Shown here: positions 56,088 to 64,000 of the stretch, piece by piece
Layout of the letters: each line of letters opens with the position of its first letter
Position numbering within the stretch: position 1 is the first letter of the stretch
The notes under the pieces: model-generated
The model's database searches: none
What the model was told of the DNA's origin: nothing
Seen by the model: the letters and a program-made list of their open reading frames with translations, nothing else
Program-made: the position numbers and the translations under genes
Source: Paludibacteraceae bacterium
GTDB lineage: Bacteria > Bacteroidota > Bacteroidia > Bacteroidales > Paludibacteraceae
Assembly: GCA_017647145.1 (NCBI GenBank)
Contig: JAGCLD010000039.1
Location: forward strand, 47,992-111,991
DNA: 64,000 nucleotides
Direction of reading: 5' to 3'

Positions 56088-56931
56088 CTCTAGTAAGGCT
56101 CTCGTAGCCCGAACGTTTTATCTTATCTAATATCAAATCTATCTGCTCATTATGGGAAGACTTCTGCTGGTTATACTCAGCATCCGACACCGGACGCTTG
56201 TAATGAAACTTTGCCTTCTTGCGACGGGAGGGCTTAAATAGACCCACTAACCAACCCACTACACGAGAAAACCAAGCCGTCAGATCGCTTCCACGACGCA
56301 AAAATACAATAAATAAATAACCTGCCAAAGCGCCACCCAAATGCGCCAACTCACCACCGGCATTCTCTGAAGTTATACCCAAAAAACTCAACAACACGGT
56401 CGCTAGGGCAATATACTTCAAACTAATATTACCTATCAACAACACACGCATCTGCATATTAGGCATTTGCATCGCTGAAGCCACTATCACTGCCATCACA
56501 GAAGCAGATGCTCCTATCAATGTCGAATAATGACGAACATCGGCATAAAGGGGAAAAAAATTATAACTCAACACATAAAGTATTCCGCCAAACAATCCCC
56601 CCAATACATAAAGACCCACCAACTGTTTCTCCGTATGCTGCATCAAAAACACCTTACCAAACCAATACAAACAGAGCATATTGAAAAACAAATGAAAGAA
56701 TGCCTTATGAACCATCATATAACTCAACAATGTCCATGGTCGTTTCAATAGCAGTGCCACATCTGACGGCATCGATAAATACTCCATCAATACACTATCC
56801 GACAAAGTAAACAACTTCAACACCAACGACAAAAGAGCTATCAACACCCAAACCCCTACATTGATATAAATAAGGCGCAACAAGCTGTCTGCACTCCTGA
56901 AACGTTCTAACAATTGCTTAAAAAAATCCAT
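56059..56931 (-). CDS. Rhomboid-family intramembrane serine protease
   Basis: 290 residues, about six membrane helices. The dyad is S142 in LIGASASVMA and H197 in LAHLGGALAG; H80 and N84 in HLFFNML support the oxyanion site. The C-terminal 80 residues are cytosolic and basic (KPSRRKKAKFHYKRP). Cleaves within membrane helices of unknown clients. It is one of two adjacent rhomboid genes, 37 bases apart. Confidence 0.92.
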   Translation of the reverse strand: MDFFKQLLERFRSADSLLRLIYINVGVWVLIALLSLVLKLFTLSDSVLMEYLSMPSDVALLLKRPWTLLSYMMVHKAFFHLFFNMLCLYWFGKVFLMQHTEKQLVGLYVLGGLFGGILYVLSYNFFPLYADVRHYSTLIGASASVMAVIVASAMQMPNMQMRVLLIGNISLKYIALATVLLSFLGITSENAGGELAHLGGALAGYLFIVFLRRGSDLTAWFSRVVGWLVGLFKPSRRKKAKFHYKRPVSDAEYNQQKSSHNEQIDLILDKIKRSGYESLTRDEKEILFRR

Positions 56932-56968
56932 ACTTTAATTTAATTTTCTCATAACAAAGAAACAACCT

Positions 56969-57763
56969 CTAATACAAAGTTCCTCTGCGCCTCCAATATA
57001 AAATCAAAAAGTACCCAAAAATCATACCACCCAAATGGGCAAAATGAGCCACATTATCACCCGAAAAATTAGCCACACCAAGGAATAGCTCTGCCACAGC
57101 ATAAAGCGCCACAAACAAACGTGCCTTTATCGGTATCGGTAAAAACAACAACATCAACTCTGCCTGAGGATACAACCAGCCAAAAGCCAACAACAAACCA
57201 AATACTGAACCCGAAGCACCAACTGTCACCGGAGCATTTAAAATCAACTCCTTCATATGACTCAACTCGGAAGCACCTAAATAACGTAAATCCGGAAATT
57301 TCAACATCTTGCTCAACTCAGCCTCATAAGGCAACAACGCAACACCCGAATCCAGCGAAATTGCCTCATCAAGAGCACTCAACAAGGATTGATACTCCAT
57401 TGTCCACATAATCTCCTGAACTACACCGGCGCCTACACCGGTCAGCAAATAATAAAACAAAAAACGTGCTCCACCCCACTGATGCTCCAATGCCGAACCA
57501 AACATATACACAGCAAACATATTGAAAAACATATGCGAAAATGAACCATGCATAAACATGTACGAAATCAACTGCAAAGCATTAAAACGTTCTGAGGCCC
57601 AATAATGAAGACCCAAATAATCCGACAAATCAAACTGCGGGAGCACACTCGATACAATCTGAGGCAACAACAAATCTGCTAACCAAACAAACAAATTGAT
57701 TAACAATAAATTTTTCACAATCACAGGGATTCCACCCAAAAAAGAAGAACGATACGGAGACAT
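56969..57763 (-). CDS. Rhomboid-family intramembrane serine protease
   Basis: 264 residues. S184 in TVGASGSVFG and H243 in FAHLGGMIFG form the dyad; H77 and N81 occur in HMFFNMF. An insertion of about 50 residues (SALDEAISLDSG to KELILNAP) lies between helices 3 and 4, unlike the neighbouring paralogue. First gene of the rhomboid-rhomboid-EEP run. A possible TATTTTTG -7 box lies at 57787-57794. Confidence 0.92.
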   Translation of the reverse strand: MSPYRSSFLGGIPVIVKNLLLINLFVWLADLLLPQIVSSVLPQFDLSDYLGLHYWASERFNALQLISYMFMHGSFSHMFFNMFAVYMFGSALEHQWGGARFLFYYLLTGVGAGVVQEIMWTMEYQSLLSALDEAISLDSGVALLPYEAELSKMLKFPDLRYLGASELSHMKELILNAPVTVGASGSVFGLLLAFGWLYPQAELMLLFLPIPIKARLFVALYAVAELFLGVANFSGDNVAHFAHLGGMIFGYFLILYWRRRGTLY

Positions 57764-57907
57764 AAATGTACTAAAAATCTATTCTGCAAAAATAAGTAAA
57801 AAGCATTAGAAAGAAAAAACAAAACACTATACGAATACCGATTACCCGCCACAAAAACCTCATTTTAACATAATTCACGCACAAAAACTCAAATTTAATC
57901 ACTTTTA

Positions 57908-57939
57908 TTTGGAATTTATAAACCAATGTATTACATTTG
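57908..57939 (+). promoter_or_regulatory. Promoter of the HU gene
   Basis: TTTG (57908-57911), 20 bases, TACATTTG (57932-57939). Leader about 97 bases. Nothing else is seen in 57764-58042. Confidence 0.65.
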
Positions 57940-58042
57940 CAAGGTATTAGTGATGATTTTATATGTCTTCTGCATGTAGAAAGGTATGTAAAAGTTACAA
58001 TATCGGATATTATCTTTATTTAATTTTAAAACATTTACGACT

Positions 58043-58315
58043 ATGACAAAAGCTGAATTAGTTAAAGCTATCGCTGCACAAGCTGGTGTAAGCGCAGCAA
58101 ATGCACAAAACGTATTTGATGCAACATTGAAAGTAATCGAAAACGCATTAGTTGCTGGAGATAAAGTAGTTCTTCCTGGATTCGGAAGCTTCTCTGTTTT
58201 GGAACGTGCAGCACGCACTGGTATCAACCCAACTACAAAACAAGCTATTGAAATTCCTGCTAAAAAAACTGCTAAATTCAAAGCTGGTTCTAAACTTAAC
58301 GCTGCTTTGAATTAA
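58043..58315 (+). CDS. hup: HU-family DNA-binding protein
   Basis: 90 residues, the standard HU length. MTKAELVKAIAAQAGVS, the GFGSFSVLERAARTGINP arm region and KTAKFKAGSKLNAALN at the end are canonical. Binds and bends DNA without strict sequence preference. Single gene with its own promoter and strong terminator. Codon use suggests high expression. Confidence 0.97.
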   Translation: MTKAELVKAIAAQAGVSAANAQNVFDATLKVIENALVAGDKVVLPGFGSFSVLERAARTGINPTTKQAIEIPAKKTAKFKAGSKLNAALN

Positions 58316-58335
58316 TCATTCATAGCTAAACACAC

Positions 58336-58370
58336 AAAAGAAGGGACTCAATCAAGTCCCTTCTTTTTTT
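58336..58370 (+). terminator. Intrinsic terminator after HU
   Basis: Perfect 13-base stem (58336-58348 with 58355-58367, core GAAGGGACT/AGTCCCTTC), 6-base loop and T-run. Confidence 0.95.
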
Positions 58371-58450
58371 TCCTATCTCTCCAACAAAACCAACCTATCC
58401 CAAGCATTTTTTACGTGAAACATGCGTTATTCGCGACATTCCTGATTGGA

Positions 58451-59269
58451 TTATTTGAAAAACTCTACCACAAGGTCAGCCACGCGCCGTGTTTTTAGAC
58501 TAATCATGTGATTCTCGCCTTTAACGATAATCAGTTCGGCTGCATCGCCGTAAGTGGCTTTGAAGTCTTCGCTACACGACAGAGGCACAATCTTGTCTTT
58601 GCTGCCATGAATCAGACGCACCTTGCCCTTGTAATGACTGGCAGTGCCGTAAATATCCAACTGCTGCGTCGTGAGGATATACTCTCTGCCCAGTTTCATC
58701 ATTCCAAAACACTTGATATACTCTGGTGGATTCTTAGGATCAAACTTGGCACTAAAAAACCTACCACGCAGACAAGCATCTTTGACCACTGAGCCGGGGG
58801 CAATGAGCGCCAGAGAGTAAGGTTGCTCCTCATCACCTGAAGCGGCTATCCTGCCTGCGGTCATCGCCGCTACCACACCGCCTTGCGAGTGACCAAGCAG
58901 TCCAATACGAGTAACATAAGGCAAACTCTTGGCATACTGCCAAATAGCCATGGCGTCGGCTATCTCTTTCTCAATGGTCATTTGCTGCATTTCGCCCTCA
59001 CTATCCCAATGTCCACCAAAATCAAAACGGATAGAGGCAACACCTGCTTGAGCGAGTTTTTTGGCAATAGTGGGCATGGGCAAGATATCTTCACTGGCAA
59101 AAATCCCGTGCATCAATATCACCATAGAGCAAGTGTCAGTATCAGGATTGAAACCCTTGGGCAGGGTGACCGTCATTGCCAGTCCACCTTGCGGACCATA
59201 CACTTGATAGTCTTTGGCAAATAGCGCAGTGCTAAACAACACGAGAAGGAGGGTAATGAATGTTTTCAT
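58451..59269 (-). CDS. Secreted alpha/beta hydrolase (serine aminopeptidase-like)
   Basis: From the ATG at 59269: signal peptide (FITLLLVLFSTALFA), then a hydrolase with the oxyanion region LMHGIFASED, nucleophile elbow GLLGHSQGGVVAAM, the acid likely in HGSKDKIVPL and the histidine in KGENHMI. 272 residues. Resembles periplasmic esterases or peptidases of the serine aminopeptidase S33 type. Substrate unknown. The frame upstream of 59269 runs into non-homologous sequence. Confidence 0.85.
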   Translation of the reverse strand: MKTFITLLLVLFSTALFAKDYQVYGPQGGLAMTVTLPKGFNPDTDTCSMVILMHGIFASEDILPMPTIAKKLAQAGVASIRFDFGGHWDSEGEMQQMTIEKEIADAMAIWQYAKSLPYVTRIGLLGHSQGGVVAAMTAGRIAASGDEEQPYSLALIAPGSVVKDACLRGRFFSAKFDPKNPPEYIKCFGMMKLGREYILTTQQLDIYGTASHYKGKVRLIHGSKDKIVPLSCSEDFKATYGDAAELIIVKGENHMISLKTRRVADLVVEFFK

Positions 59270-59285
59270 GGTAAAAGGGATAAAA

Positions 59286-59495
59286 TTAAGAATTATGAAT
59301 TGCAGAGTTATTCCGAACATTATTTTGCAGTATGTATATATTTTCCATTAATTCTGCCCACATAGGAACAGAGCCATGAATCATTGAACTACGCATGACT
59401 TCATAGTCCTTCTGCCATGTGGCTGCAATATCTTCGCGAGGTAATAAGCAAGAAAACAGTGACTTTTTTGCCATTTCCGGCAGTAGAGGATGCAA
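59286..59495 (-). pseudogene. Short remnant, possibly the C-terminal end of an AbiEii-like nucleotidyltransferase
   Basis: 69 residues. The stretch WQKDYEVMRSSMIHG followed by W-ELM--I--LQ resembles the C-terminal helices of nucleotidyltransferase AbiEii/AbiGii toxin family proteins, from memory of the pattern only. No N-terminal domain or antitoxin partner is nearby, so if the match is right it is a fragment. It could also be a chance frame. Confidence 0.35.
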
Positions 59496-59510
59496 CTAAA
59501 GTGCTATGAC

Positions 59511-60443
59511 TTACCGCGCACCGCAGACCGCCCTCACACAATGCGCTATATAGCGATTGGTGATTGTCATATAGCCATGCTCGTAGTTGGCAATATAGGA
59601 ATGTGCACCATTGCTGTCCTGGCCCGTAGAACTCCAATAAGCCTGGTTATAAGTAGTATCTTTGAGTTTATAGGTCTCATCATCAGTATAACCCGTACTT
59701 GGGAGGAAAATGTAATTATGAGTCTTACTACTGGTGAAAATAACACCATTAACACCATTAATCATCTCATAACTCCACGTACAATGTTCGATGAGTTCCT
59801 GCCATTGCTCCAAAGTAGGTGTTTGCCATCCCTCTCCCCATTGCACAGTTGCTATGTCACACTTTGGATCGCCTGCATAGCAAGGTAGTTCAACATCATT
59901 ATGCGTATAAGCAGCAGGAGAGAATGTTTTCTTGGTGGCCAACTCGCCCCATGCAATGCGTGTACCCACACCTTGCACTTTGGTAGTTCCGACATTACAA
60001 GTAGCCCATTTAGTGCCCGATGGCAGCCCAAGGTCCACCCATGCATGACCATTCAGCTCGCCCTTAAGCGGAACAACACTTTCAGCCTGTGCCTGAGCTT
60101 GCTTCTTGGCAGCCTCAGCCTCAAACTTCACTTGCCGGATACGAGCACGCTCAAGTTCCATCTCTTTCTTCACCTTCTGAATCTTCTTGCCAATCTGCTG
60201 GGCTTTCTTATCTAATTGGTCACTCACCTTATACTGCGCCAGATATTCAGCGTCCGTTTTGCAGGTAGCAATAATGCGATAGAGACTATCGTACTGCAAC
60301 TGAAGTTTCTGACTCTGAAGATGCAAGTCCTGCTCAACACGCTGAAGACTATCCAAGCGCGGTGACGTATTCTCAGCCGCAGATGGCATGGCTATCAAGA
60401 GAAGCATAAACAGACTCAGCAGATGAAGATGAATGGTTTTCAT
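59511..60443 (-). CDS. Exported FISUMP-domain-like protein with coiled coil
   Basis: 310 residues. Signal peptide 1-23; a coiled coil from about 28 to 122 (LQRVEQDLHLQSQKLQLQYD, IQKVKKEMELERARIRQVKF); then a domain with HAWVDLGLPSGTKWATCNVG, WQTPTLEQWQELIEHC, YWSSTGQ and the terminal HCVRAVCG, the pattern of the Fibrobacter succinogenes major paralogous (FISUMP) domain, common in Bacteroidota secreted proteins. Function unknown; probable surface or periplasmic binding. Confidence 0.8.
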   Translation of the reverse strand: MKTIHLHLLSLFMLLLIAMPSAAENTSPRLDSLQRVEQDLHLQSQKLQLQYDSLYRIIATCKTDAEYLAQYKVSDQLDKKAQQIGKKIQKVKKEMELERARIRQVKFEAEAAKKQAQAQAESVVPLKGELNGHAWVDLGLPSGTKWATCNVGTTKVQGVGTRIAWGELATKKTFSPAAYTHNDVELPCYAGDPKCDIATVQWGEGWQTPTLEQWQELIEHCTWSYEMINGVNGVIFTSSKTHNYIFLPSTGYTDDETYKLKDTTYNQAYWSSTGQDSNGAHSYIANYEHGYMTITNRYIAHCVRAVCGAR

Positions 60444-60689
60444 GATCTAAGTAATTGAATTACGAATTTATAATTATCTGTTGATGGAAATACAATAACA
60501 TCAATCGCAAATATACAGCATATCATCTGTACCTCCAAATAGAAATAACACAATAACAACTAACAAAATTAAAAGCAAATGCATCTATAACCGGAAATAA
60601 CACCAACGCCCCTATTTCCCCTACTCTCCTAGTCCACTAGAGCCTTAGAGCAAAGCATCCTATAGCGCAACTCTTATGAATACAAAGCC

Positions 60690-61265
60690 TGTAGGGACAT
60701 GGCGTGCCGTGTCCACCTAAATCCACAAAGCAAAACTTCCTCATATTCAAACACTAATCGCACTGTCCCCCTTTAAGGGGGACGAGGTGGCTTGCCACCG
60801 GTGGGGGTAACACTTGCGCGGTATTATGAGAAGAAGGTCAGTAGGGGCACGGCGTGCCGTGTCCGCAGTCAGAGCACAAGCAATTTATATAAACGGCGTG
60901 CCGTGTCCACCTAAATCTACAAAGCAAAACTTCCTCATATTCAAACACTAATCGCACTGTACCCCTTTAGAGGAAATAGCGAGGTCTTATAGGATCCATT
61001 TATAATAAAAGACTATAACTCACTCACATACAAGTGGTAATTAAAAAAGCACTGTCCTCCTGTTTAGGGGGACGAGTGGAGTGGAGCGAAGCGGAATGGA
61101 ACGGAGGGGGTATGTCAACGAGAATAAATGCGATATACACAACGTCCCCGACACGACGGAGTTCCGAGCGGAACGAAGTTTACGAAGTGTAGCGGAGGGG
61201 GTAACAATAGCGAGGATATATGCGATGCAAGCAACGCCCACGTTGCTCCTGAATAGAAGGGGCTA
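60690..61265 (+). repeat. R1 hairpin-repeat and palindrome cluster
   Basis: Contains the GGACA-GGCGTGCC-TGTCC palindrome at 60695, 60841 and 60892 (partial); R1 heads near 60749, 60949 and 61049; the GGTGGC-TT-GCCACC stem at 60786-60799; the tail CGGAGGGGGTA at several places; and GCAACG-CCCA-CGTTGC at 61231-61246. The whole gap 60444-61351 has no gene that I can support. Confidence 0.8.
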
Positions 61266-61351
61266 ACCCCAGCAAAGCGTACTACAGGGCTCTTCCCGTC
61301 CCACAGCGAGTAAAACGAGCGTACTATCACGAAGTGACCCCCTCCCCCCCC

Positions 61352-61397
61352 AAAAAACATCATCCGCAATGCCCCTCTTTCTGAAACATTGCGGATG
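61352..61397 (-). terminator. Terminator after lipoprotein 1
   Basis: CATCCGCAATG (61361-61371) pairs with CATTGCGGATG (61387-61397), 15-base loop; on the minus strand six T's follow. Same stem as after pnp and at 63144. Confidence 0.85.
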
Positions 61398-61419
61398 AAC
61401 GTGATAACGTTTATAATCT

Positions 61420-61890
61420 TTATTTCAAAAGCTTATTAACTTCGGCTTCACTCATTTTTTTCCAAACAAGTATTCTTCCTCCTCCCAAATAAGGTGCAGG
61501 ATAGGTAGTCATACTATGTTCATAGTCGGATTGTTTATGCAATTCATAGAAAGAAGTCGTTGAAGTATTACTTATATGATCCACAAAATCAATATAAGGT
61601 AATTCTCCCTGATTCAGTATGGTGTCTGTCCACATTTTCTGTTTATACGTACCTCGTGCCACTACCACGCAATTATGGTAATAGGTCCATTTGTTATCCT
61701 CAGTCAGACTTAAGTGTAGTGTATATCCTTCACTTTCTGGAGTGAGTGGATCTGCCGGTGAGGCCCATGTTGTTTCTGTCCATTCCCATGTGCCGGTTAA
61801 TTGTAATTCTCCTAAAGGTTGAGGAGTTGGTTCGCTGCATCCTACCCACATCAAGGGCAGTAACATCAACACAAATAAATACTTTTTCAT
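61420..61890 (-). CDS. Small lipoprotein 1, hypothetical
   Basis: 156 residues from the ATG at 61890. The signal peptide MKKYLFVLMLLPLMWVGC has the lipobox cysteine and is identical to that of the lipoprotein at 63208-63801. The mature part (LTGTWEWTETTW, EDNKWTYYHNCVVVARGTY, MSEAEVNKLLK at the end) looks like a lipocalin-type small beta domain. Family not recognised. It sits in a duplicated module. Confidence 0.75.
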   Translation of the reverse strand: MKKYLFVLMLLPLMWVGCSEPTPQPLGELQLTGTWEWTETTWASPADPLTPESEGYTLHLSLTEDNKWTYYHNCVVVARGTYKQKMWTDTILNQGELPYIDFVDHISNTSTTSFYELHKQSDYEHSMTTYPAPYLGGGRILVWKKMSEAEVNKLLK

Positions 61891-61949
61891 ATAGCGTATC
61901 ATTTAGAAGTTTGATTGCAAAATTACTAATTCTATTTTTATCAGACAAT

Positions 61950-62024
61950 TTATCTCACCATCAAAGGTTTGTTATCCACTTGTTGACCATCAATGACAAG
62001 ACGCAACATATAGTTTCCTACAGC
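61950..62024 (-). pseudogene. Remnant of a T9SS sorting-domain C-terminus
   Basis: The minus strand encodes AVGNYMLRLVIDG, two glutamines and VDNKPLMVR before a stop: the last 24 residues of a T9SS sorting domain, with a stop codon directly upstream and no body. The same VDNKPLMVR end recurs at 63861. Confidence 0.65.
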
Positions 62025-62062
62025 CTATTAATATAAAGCCGTAGTGTTTCATAAAGGTAGAT

Positions 62063-62491
62063 TTATAATGTGATAGTATCAAGATAAGAATTACGCTCTA
62101 CATAATCTCCTGATGACGATTTTTGTAGTTTATTGATGGTTATGTTGTATGTCCCTCGCATTATGTCTTGCATGGTCAAACTGATTGTAGGACTACACAT
62201 ACAGTTGGCATTGTCAACTCCTTCCAGATAAATATCTATAATAATGTCTTTGTCCTCCATGCAAAAAGTTGCGGTGGCGCCACTTATACCACAGTTTACT
62301 ATCATTTGATAGTGTAATGATAGTACACCTCCGGTGTAATCATATTCCAACTTCTCCTCCTGTGTGGATGCAACTCCCTCTGAACAAGGTTGAAAATGTT
62401 GTCTTATTAGTTGAGGTAAATTAGGCTCAGCACATTGCACTAACAATATGGAGAATACCGATGATAAAAGATAGATGATATTCTTTTTCAT
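62063..62491 (-). CDS. Small lipoprotein 2, hypothetical
   Basis: 142 residues. Signal peptide with lipobox LLVQC (MKKNIIYLLSSVFSILLVQC). The body has four more cysteines (PCSEG, NCGISG, FCMED, NCMCSP), suggesting disulfides. No family recognised. Its signal peptide differs from those of the two duplicated lipoproteins. Confidence 0.7.
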   Translation of the reverse strand: MKKNIIYLLSSVFSILLVQCAEPNLPQLIRQHFQPCSEGVASTQEEKLEYDYTGGVLSLHYQMIVNCGISGATATFCMEDKDIIIDIYLEGVDNANCMCSPTISLTMQDIMRGTYNITINKLQKSSSGDYVERNSYLDTITL

Positions 62492-62527
62492 AAACGTTGG
62501 ATTATAAATTATACATCGTATTAAATT

Positions 62528-62638
62528 TTATTCCAGTTCAAATTTGGCTCCGTACGCATCTTCTCCGGTGTAGATTTCGAGCATGTATTCACCGGATTGT
62601 TTGATGAGCATCTGCTCGGTGACAAATATAGTAGGAAT
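62528..62638 (-). pseudogene. Remnant ORF ending in a beta-sandwich-like tail
   Basis: The minus strand reads IPTIFVTEQMLIKQSGEYML and EIYTGEDAYGAKFELE, then stop; an in-frame TGA lies just upstream. It looks like the end of a small secreted beta protein, perhaps DUF3244-like. In 62639-62864 I see nothing coding. Confidence 0.45.
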
Positions 62639-62864
62639 TTCTCATACTTCCAAGAAAACAAGGTGGACAATTCAATTTCTTAAACACTTGATAATATGGC
62701 ATATCACTAATGTAACGACGGACATTTTCACGAAAGTATACCCACAACCAAAACAAACAACCCAAAAGCGCATCGAAAAACGGTCACTCTAAAACAATGC
62801 CTCCATCTCCAACGAAGCAAAGCACAGCGAACGTCAGTCCTATAAAACCTTCCCCATCCAAAAC

Positions 62865-63080
62865 TAACTAAAAAAGCACTGTCGCCCTATAAAGGCATAA
62901 AGAGGTAATTATAGGAATATTTATAATAAAATAATATAACTCCTTCACATTCAAGTTCTAATCGCACTGTCGCCCTTTAAGGGGGACGAGGTGGCTTGCC
63001 ACCGGAGGGGGTATGTCAGTGAGGGTTTAAGCGTAGTTTCACGACGGAGTTCCGAGCAAAGCGAAACGGAGGGGGTCCGT
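62865..63080 (+). repeat. R1 hairpin-repeat cluster
   Basis: Two heads (GCACTGTCGCCC at 62877 and 62964 regions), the GGTGGC-TT-GCCACC stem (62990-63003), the tail CGGAGGGGGTATGT and a second tail CGGAGGGGGT near 63067. Layout matches the cluster before lipoprotein 1. Confidence 0.8.
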
Positions 63081-63129
63081 CTATGTATCTACAACAAACA
63101 TCCTCCAGCGTTGCGTACTACATCCCCCG

Positions 63130-63180
63130 CTCCCCAAAAAACTTCATCCGCAATGCCTCTTGTGGAAACATTGCGGATGA
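63130..63180 (-). terminator. Terminator after lipoprotein 3
   Basis: TCATCCGCAATG (63144-63155) with CATTGCGGATGA (63169-63180), followed on the minus strand by six T's. Confidence 0.85.
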
Positions 63181-63207
63181 ACTTATAATATTTTGTTTTT
63201 GTGAAAA

Positions 63208-63801
63208 CTACCGAACTTCAAAATCAATTCTAAAAGACTTCTCTAATACAGTTTGTGATAATTCAGTGCTGTTAGGATATTTTATCGAGCAGATGTTATT
63301 AAAGACCACAGCAGTTTTCAAAAGTACATAATAATTGCCTTTTTCTAGAGGATGAGTATAGGTAATTCGATAATATAGTTTCTCTGTCGGTTCGAATGGT
63401 CTCCTATATTGCGAAGCATAGCAACTCTCTACAGCACCGTGAACTATTGACCACCCCATAGCAGGCATTTCTACATTATCATCACTCCTATACACTTTTC
63501 CCCAACCATCCATATAAGGAAACCAATCAAAAAATGGATTACTACAATTGTCTACTATACAACAAATAGCACTATCCCCAATATTTTCAATAGCATAATG
63601 CATGGTGAAAGGTTCTCCTGCTTTAAATACAGTTGCAACAGTACTGTCTTGCGTTGTAAGCCAAAAACTGCATCTTACTTGATTTTCGGCATGCGTCACA
63701 TCTTCTGTCCTCACCACAGGTTTTCTATCTGTGATTTCCGGTTCACTACACCCTACCCACATCAAGGGCAGTAACATCAACACAAATAAATACTTTTTCA
63801 T
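63208..63801 (-). CDS. Small lipoprotein 3, hypothetical
   Basis: 197 residues from the ATG at 63801, with the same signal peptide and lipobox as lipoprotein 1. The mature part (FKAGEPFTMHYAIENIGDSA, DGWGKVYRSDDNVEMP, EKLYYRITYTHPLEKGNYYV) resembles an immunoglobulin-like fold of the kind in BsuPI-type inhibitor domains, a weak inference. Unlike lipoprotein 1 after the signal peptide, so the shared leader came from duplication or recombination. Confidence 0.75.
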   Translation of the reverse strand: MKKYLFVLMLLPLMWVGCSEPEITDRKPVVRTEDVTHAENQVRCSFWLTTQDSTVATVFKAGEPFTMHYAIENIGDSAICCIVDNCSNPFFDWFPYMDGWGKVYRSDDNVEMPAMGWSIVHGAVESCYASQYRRPFEPTEKLYYRITYTHPLEKGNYYVLLKTAVVFNNICSIKYPNSTELSQTVLEKSFRIDFEVR

Positions 63802-63860
63802 AAAGCGTATCATTTATACGTTTATATTGCAAAATTACTAATTCTGTTTTATCGGACAAT

Positions 63861-63947
63861 TTATCTCACCATCAAAGGTTTGTTGTCCACTTGTATATCC
63901 AGCCTATCAATATTGCGGACGGGAACATCCACTACCATTGGTGCATC
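63861..63947 (-). pseudogene. Second remnant ending VDNKPLMVR
   Basis: 28 codons on the minus strand ending LDIQVDNKPLMVR before a stop, with a TAG directly upstream. The last nine codons and the following 70 bases match the remnant at 61950, upstream of lipoprotein 1. Nothing further is recognisable to 64000. Confidence 0.55.
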
Positions 63948-64000
63948 CTAATCCAACGTGGGATGGAGTGAGGGGATTAATTGATTTTATGTTAAAATAA

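Overview
The window is typical Bacteroidota chromosome, most likely order Bacteroidales. Many genes are preceded by the characteristic promoter of that phylum (TTTG, about 19 bases, TAnnTTTG), Shine-Dalgarno sites are scarce, and the gene content fits: GldH, a RicT/PSP1 protein, a DUF4271 protein beside hemD, and secreted proteins that end in Por-type (T9SS) C-terminal sorting domains. I cannot name the genus; a Prevotellaceae-like host is a guess.

Layout. 1-1.46 kb: N-terminal part of a large secreted protein running off the left edge. 2.3-9.75 kb, plus strand: ribD, cls, guaA, an NlpC/P60 peptidase and priA. 9.8-16.6 kb, minus strand: a compact surface-polysaccharide cluster (flippase, polymerase, four family-2 glycosyltransferases, a sugar-nucleotide epimerase), followed by rpsP. 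17.7-23.8 kb, plus: LOG-family protein, DUF4271, hemD, then a terminator/alternative-hairpin region directly before rnpA, then yidD, trmD, DUF1294 and pnp. 24-38.1 kb, plus: a secreted starch-degrading set made of two GH13 alpha-amylases with starch-binding modules, a non-catalytic starch-binding protein, a 210-residue exported protein with an unusual C-terminal anchor-like tail, and a 1770-residue multidomain protein. Four of the five end in a T9SS-type domain. 39-40.6 kb: a succinyl-CoA:acetate CoA-transferase. 40.7-48.5 kb, minus: a tight nine-gene run from holB through ricT, gldH, trmB, apbC, an outer-membrane protein, tsaC and a ClC transporter to xseB. 49-51.7 kb: a porin-like barrel and a divergent rRNA methyltransferase. 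51.8-54 kb: a small conserved-looking protein and an ECF sigma-factor cassette enclosed by two identical 48-base hairpin repeats. 54-58.3 kb: purE, gcvH, an EEP-family nuclease/phosphatase, two rhomboid proteases and an HU gene. 58.4-64 kb: a hydrolase, a FISUMP-like secreted protein, three small lipoproteins, gene remnants and many repeats.

How it fits together. The two amylases and the binding proteins look like a cell-surface or secreted starch system exported by T9SS instead of a SusCD-type locus; no susC/susD homologue is in the window. The polysaccharide cluster could supply a glycan, possibly the anchoring lipopolysaccharide for T9SS cargo, but that is inference.

The least explained material is intergenic: four arrays of 11-base tandem units, a GC-rich hairpin repeat family in four clusters with one pair of compensating stem changes, perfect palindromes, a promoter-like dispersed element upstream of holB and the LOG gene, the 48-base repeats round the sigma cassette, and the competing hairpins before rnpA.
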